A model generated the notes under the pieces. The model was not told the origin of the DNA and did not search any database. It worked only from the letters and a program-made list of their open reading frames with translations. From the NCBI GenBank assembly GCA_002712945.1, contig PAVA01000070.1:1-26433 (forward strand): a stretch of DNA of 26,433 nt, written 5' to 3'. Positions 24,548-26,433 of this stretch are shown in pieces; the first letter of the stretch is position 1, and the number at the start of each line of letters is the position of its first letter. The position numbers and the translations under genes are program-made. Source of the DNA: Citromicrobium sp. (GTDB taxonomy: Bacteria; Pseudomonadota; Alphaproteobacteria; Sphingomonadales; Sphingomonadaceae).

Positions 24548-24576
24548 TTGACATATGTCAGTCAATCGCATGCATT
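24548..24576 (+). promoter_or_regulatory. Putative promoter with palindromic -35 region
   Basis: TTGACA (24548-24553) is a perfect -35 hexamer, followed after 17 bp by TGCATT (24571-24576), a weak -10. The -35 lies inside the perfect 12-bp palindrome TGACATATGTCA (24549-24560), a plausible operator for a dimeric regulator. Transcription would begin near 24583, about 30 nt before the lipoprotein start. The regulator is unknown. Confidence 0.45.
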
Positions 24577-24598
24577 TGTCCCGGGTCGCCCATCCGAG

Positions 24599-24604
24599 AA
24601 GGAG
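24599..24604 (+). promoter_or_regulatory. Ribosome binding site fixing a TTG start
   Basis: AAGGAG lies 7 nt before a TTG at 24612, which begins a lipoprotein signal peptide. The upstream in-frame ATG codons at 24555 and 24570 have no comparable site. Confidence 0.75.
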
Positions 24605-24611
24605 AATTTTC

Positions 24612-25370
24612 TTGCGAATTGCACTGATGGTCGCGGTCGGGTCGCTCCTGGCTGCCTGCGGTGATGCCCAGGCCGATGCGAACACTGCCGGGAGTGACGA
24701 AGCTCCGGCCCAGCAGGAAGCTGCGGAATCGCAGACATCGTGGCTGGCATTCAGCGATCGCGACAAGTGCGAGCTTGCTCCGCAAGCGGCGCAAGTCGTG
24801 CAGGCGATGGCGCGCACCTCGCGCGAGGGTGGCCCTTACGCGATGCTGACGGTCGAACCCGCAAGCGCGAGCGTTCCGGGGGAAAGCGGACAGGTCGAGG
24901 CCGTCGCCCTCGCGGACGATCCCTACCAGACCCCCGGCGTCTTCCTGCCACTGGAGGAGGAGTGGAACGGGCTGCCGCTGCGCGGCCTGTGGGTCAACGC
25001 GGCGGCGCGTGAGGCATTGAGCGAGAACATTCCCTATGACGGCGTTGAAATCCGGCTCTATTTCGCCGACGCGGCGAACCTGCGGCAGACGCTCGAACAG
25101 GCAGGCTGGCAGTTTTCCGAGGTTGATGCCGAATATGGCGAGGCCCTGCCTGTGACGACATTCTCGCAGCAATATTTCCTCGACAGCGGCAAGCTGCTCG
25201 ACGAGCCCATCGATTTCGAGGCGGAAGCGCGCAAGAGCGCGAGCGGCCTTCCCGTGGTCGACGGGCAGGAAGTGGGCAGCTACGGCATGAACACGATCGT
25301 CGATCTGGTCGAGAGCAGCGCGAAGCCGGGGATGACCTACCTCACCTGCAATATCTACGCCTCGACCTAG
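24612..25370 (+). CDS. Lipoprotein, family not recognised
   Basis: This 252-residue protein has a short lipoprotein signal ending in the lipobox LAAC (lipidated Cys16, followed by Gly17 and Asp18). It is therefore likely membrane-anchored in the periplasm; an Asp at +2 argues for inner-membrane retention by E. coli rules, although these do not always hold elsewhere. A low-complexity Ala/Gln/Glu linker (about 19-42) precedes the globular part, which contains the segments WLAFSDRDKCELAPQAAQVV, LRGLWVNAAAREAL and GVEIRLYFADAANLRQTLEQ. Mature Cys53 and Cys246 could form a disulfide. I do not recognise the family. The TTG start at 24612 is supported by AAGGAG at 24599. The stop shares CTAG with the stop of nusB on the other strand. 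Confidence 0.75.
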   Translation: MRIALMVAVGSLLAACGDAQADANTAGSDEAPAQQEAAESQTSWLAFSDRDKCELAPQAAQVVQAMARTSREGGPYAMLTVEPASASVPGESGQVEAVALADDPYQTPGVFLPLEEEWNGLPLRGLWVNAAAREALSENIPYDGVEIRLYFADAANLRQTLEQAGWQFSEVDAEYGEALPVTTFSQQYFLDSGKLLDEPIDFEAEARKSASGLPVVDGQEVGSYGMNTIVDLVESSAKPGMTYLTCNIYAST

Positions 25371-25816
25371 GTGCGCACGGCCTTCGCGACGGCGTCCAGC
25401 ACGCCGTTGGCGAACTTGGCCTCGCGGTCGTCGAAGAAGGCTTTGGCCACGTCGACATATTCGTTGATGATCGCGCCCGTCGGTATGTCGGCGCGCGCGA
25501 TCAGTTCGTAGGTTCCGCAGCGCAGCACCTGCAGCAGCGTGCGATCGAGCCGTTTGAGGCTCCAGCCTTCAGCGAGCTTTTCGCTCAGCGCGGTGTCGAT
25601 TTCCTCGCTGCGGGCATCGACGCCGCGCACGATATCGTCGAAAAACGGCACTTCGGCATCGGCATAGGTATCGCCCTCGATCTCGCGGCCGAGCCGGTGC
25701 TGGTGGAACTCGTCGAGCAGGCGGGGCAGGGCGGTGCCTTCCATGTCGCGCTGGTAGAGCGCCTGGACGGCGGCGAGGCGCGCGGCGGAACGTGCGGTGG
25801 AACGCTGGTGGGACAT
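25367..25816 (-). CDS. nusB: Transcription antitermination factor NusB
   Basis: NusB binds boxA RNA with NusE (S10) and supports rRNA antitermination. The 149-residue all-helical protein has the Arg-rich N-terminus SARSAARLAAVQALYQ that contacts RNA, and the family C-terminus LRCGTYEL, IPTGAIINEYVDVAKAFFDD, KFANGVLDAVAK. The ATG (25814-25816) overlaps the TAA of hisD by one base (TAATG), so translation is coupled. Its stop overlaps that of the convergent lipoprotein gene in a shared CTAG (25367-25370). Confidence 0.96.
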   Translation of the reverse strand: MSHQRSTARSAARLAAVQALYQRDMEGTALPRLLDEFHQHRLGREIEGDTYADAEVPFFDDIVRGVDARSEEIDTALSEKLAEGWSLKRLDRTLLQVLRCGTYELIARADIPTGAIINEYVDVAKAFFDDREAKFANGVLDAVAKAVRT

Positions 25817-26433
25817 TACTTCAATCGCAATCTGATGGACTGGGCATGGGCCGGGAGCCCTTCGGCTTCGGCAAGGGCGATGGCGGCGGGCCCGATCTCG
25901 CCGAGCGCATCGACGCCCGCCTCGATAAAGCTCGTCCGCTTCATGAAATCGAGCACGGACAATCCGCTGGAAAAGCGTGCGCGGCGCCCGGTGGGCAACA
26001 CGTGGTTCGGCCCCGCGACATAGTCGCCGACCGCTTCGGGCACCATCCGGCCGAGGAATACGCTGCCCGCATGGCGCAGCTTCGCGAACAGCGCTTCGGG
26101 ATCGGCAACCGCCAGCTCGACATGTTCTGCGGCGAGCCGGTTGGCGAGCGGGATCGCGTCTTCGAGCGTCGGCACGACGATCAGCGCGCCAGGCGCATCC
26201 CAGCTGGCGCGTGCTGTCTTGCCGGTGGCGAGCATGGCCGCCTGCACATCGACCTGGTCTTCCACCTGCGCGGCGAAATCGGCGCTGTCGGTGATGAGGA
26301 TGCTCTGCGAACTGGGATCGTGCTCCGCCTGGCTCAGCAGGTCGGCGGCGATCCATTCGGGATCGTTCTTGTCGTCCGCGATGACCAGGATTTCGCTCGG
26401 CCCCGCGATCATGTCGATCCCGACCGTGCCGAA
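25816..26433 (-). CDS. hisD: Histidinol dehydrogenase, C-terminal part (gene cut by window edge)
   Basis: HisD catalyses the last two oxidations of histidine biosynthesis, from histidinol to histidine, using NAD+ and a zinc ion. Only the C-terminal 205 residues are inside the window; the N-terminal portion lies beyond 26433. Family landmarks are FGTVGIDMIAGPSEILVIAD, the zinc ligands in LLSQAEHD (Gln and His), and the GPNHVLPTGRRARFSSGLSVLDFMKR region with the catalytic His. The frame is open to the window end, so no start can be given here. It overlaps nusB by one base, making hisD-nusB a coupled unit. Confidence 0.96.
   Translation of the reverse strand, partial: FGTVGIDMIAGPSEILVIADDKNDPEWIAADLLSQAEHDPSSQSILITDSADFAAQVEDQVDVQAAMLATGKTARASWDAPGALIVVPTLEDAIPLANRLAAEHVELAVADPEALFAKLRHAGSVFLGRMVPEAVGDYVAGPNHVLPTGRRARFSSGLSVLDFMKRTSFIEAGVDALGEIGPAAIALAEAEGLPAHAQSIRLRLK

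Noticed and set aside
1..26433. CRISPR arrays, transposases, phage genes or toxin-antitoxin pairs
   Set aside because: No regularly spaced direct repeats, transposase motifs, phage structural proteins or small toxin-antitoxin gene pairs were seen in any part of the window.

Overview
The window is about 26.4 kb of GC-rich, gene-dense bacterial chromosome. It looks like an alphaproteobacterium of the Sphingomonadales, probably the Erythrobacteraceae. The reasons are the infA-maf-RNase G-like-yacG-tRNA-Phe run, two large TonB-dependent receptors, frequent 4-bp ATGA overlaps, a UvrC with an N-terminal extension, and a K+-independent membrane pyrophosphatase. The taxonomic call is inference from gene order and protein style; no marker RNA other than tRNA-Phe is present.

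Layout. (1) Positions 1-5790, all minus strand: a small exported protein, a serralysin-like M10 metalloprotease with two N-terminal PPC domains, and a TonB-dependent siderophore receptor with a Fur-box-like palindrome just upstream. The receptor's stop overlaps what looks like the start of another gene leaving the window. (2) Positions 5856-8017, minus: infA, maf, a compact RNase E/G homologue, yacG and tRNA-Phe, an information-processing run with overlapping genes. (3) Positions 8218-14838, plus: a 976-residue TonB-dependent receptor with an unusual Gly-rich, Cys-containing duplicated insert, a phospholipase D superfamily protein with two HKD motifs, and uvrC. (4) Positions 14855-16560, minus: an EcsC-family protein and acyl-CoA thioesterase II. 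(5) Positions 16755-19836, minus: a tightly overlapped three-gene operon encoding two BioF2/CelD-type GNAT acyltransferases with an FIH-like cupin dioxygenase candidate between them. (6) Positions 20019-22124, minus: H+-pyrophosphatase with a clear terminator. (7) Positions 22313-23475, plus: a 64-residue membrane protein translationally coupled to a desaturase/carotenoid-oxygenase family membrane protein. (8) Positions 23618-26433: thiL (minus), a lipoprotein (plus, TTG start with a strong ribosome binding site and palindromic promoter region), nusB (minus) and the 3' part of hisD (minus).

How the genes fit together. Most are housekeeping: translation initiation, nucleotide-pool sanitation, DNA repair, PPi-driven proton pumping, thiamine phosphate activation, rRNA antitermination and histidine synthesis. 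The accessory content is the protease/iron-receptor segment, the second receptor, the PLD protein and the GNAT-cupin-GNAT operon. The operon is the best candidate for an undescribed system: gene order and 4-bp overlaps imply the three enzymes act together, and the cupin keeps the residues expected of an Fe(II)/2-oxoglutarate hydroxylase. Its substrate cannot be read from the sequence.
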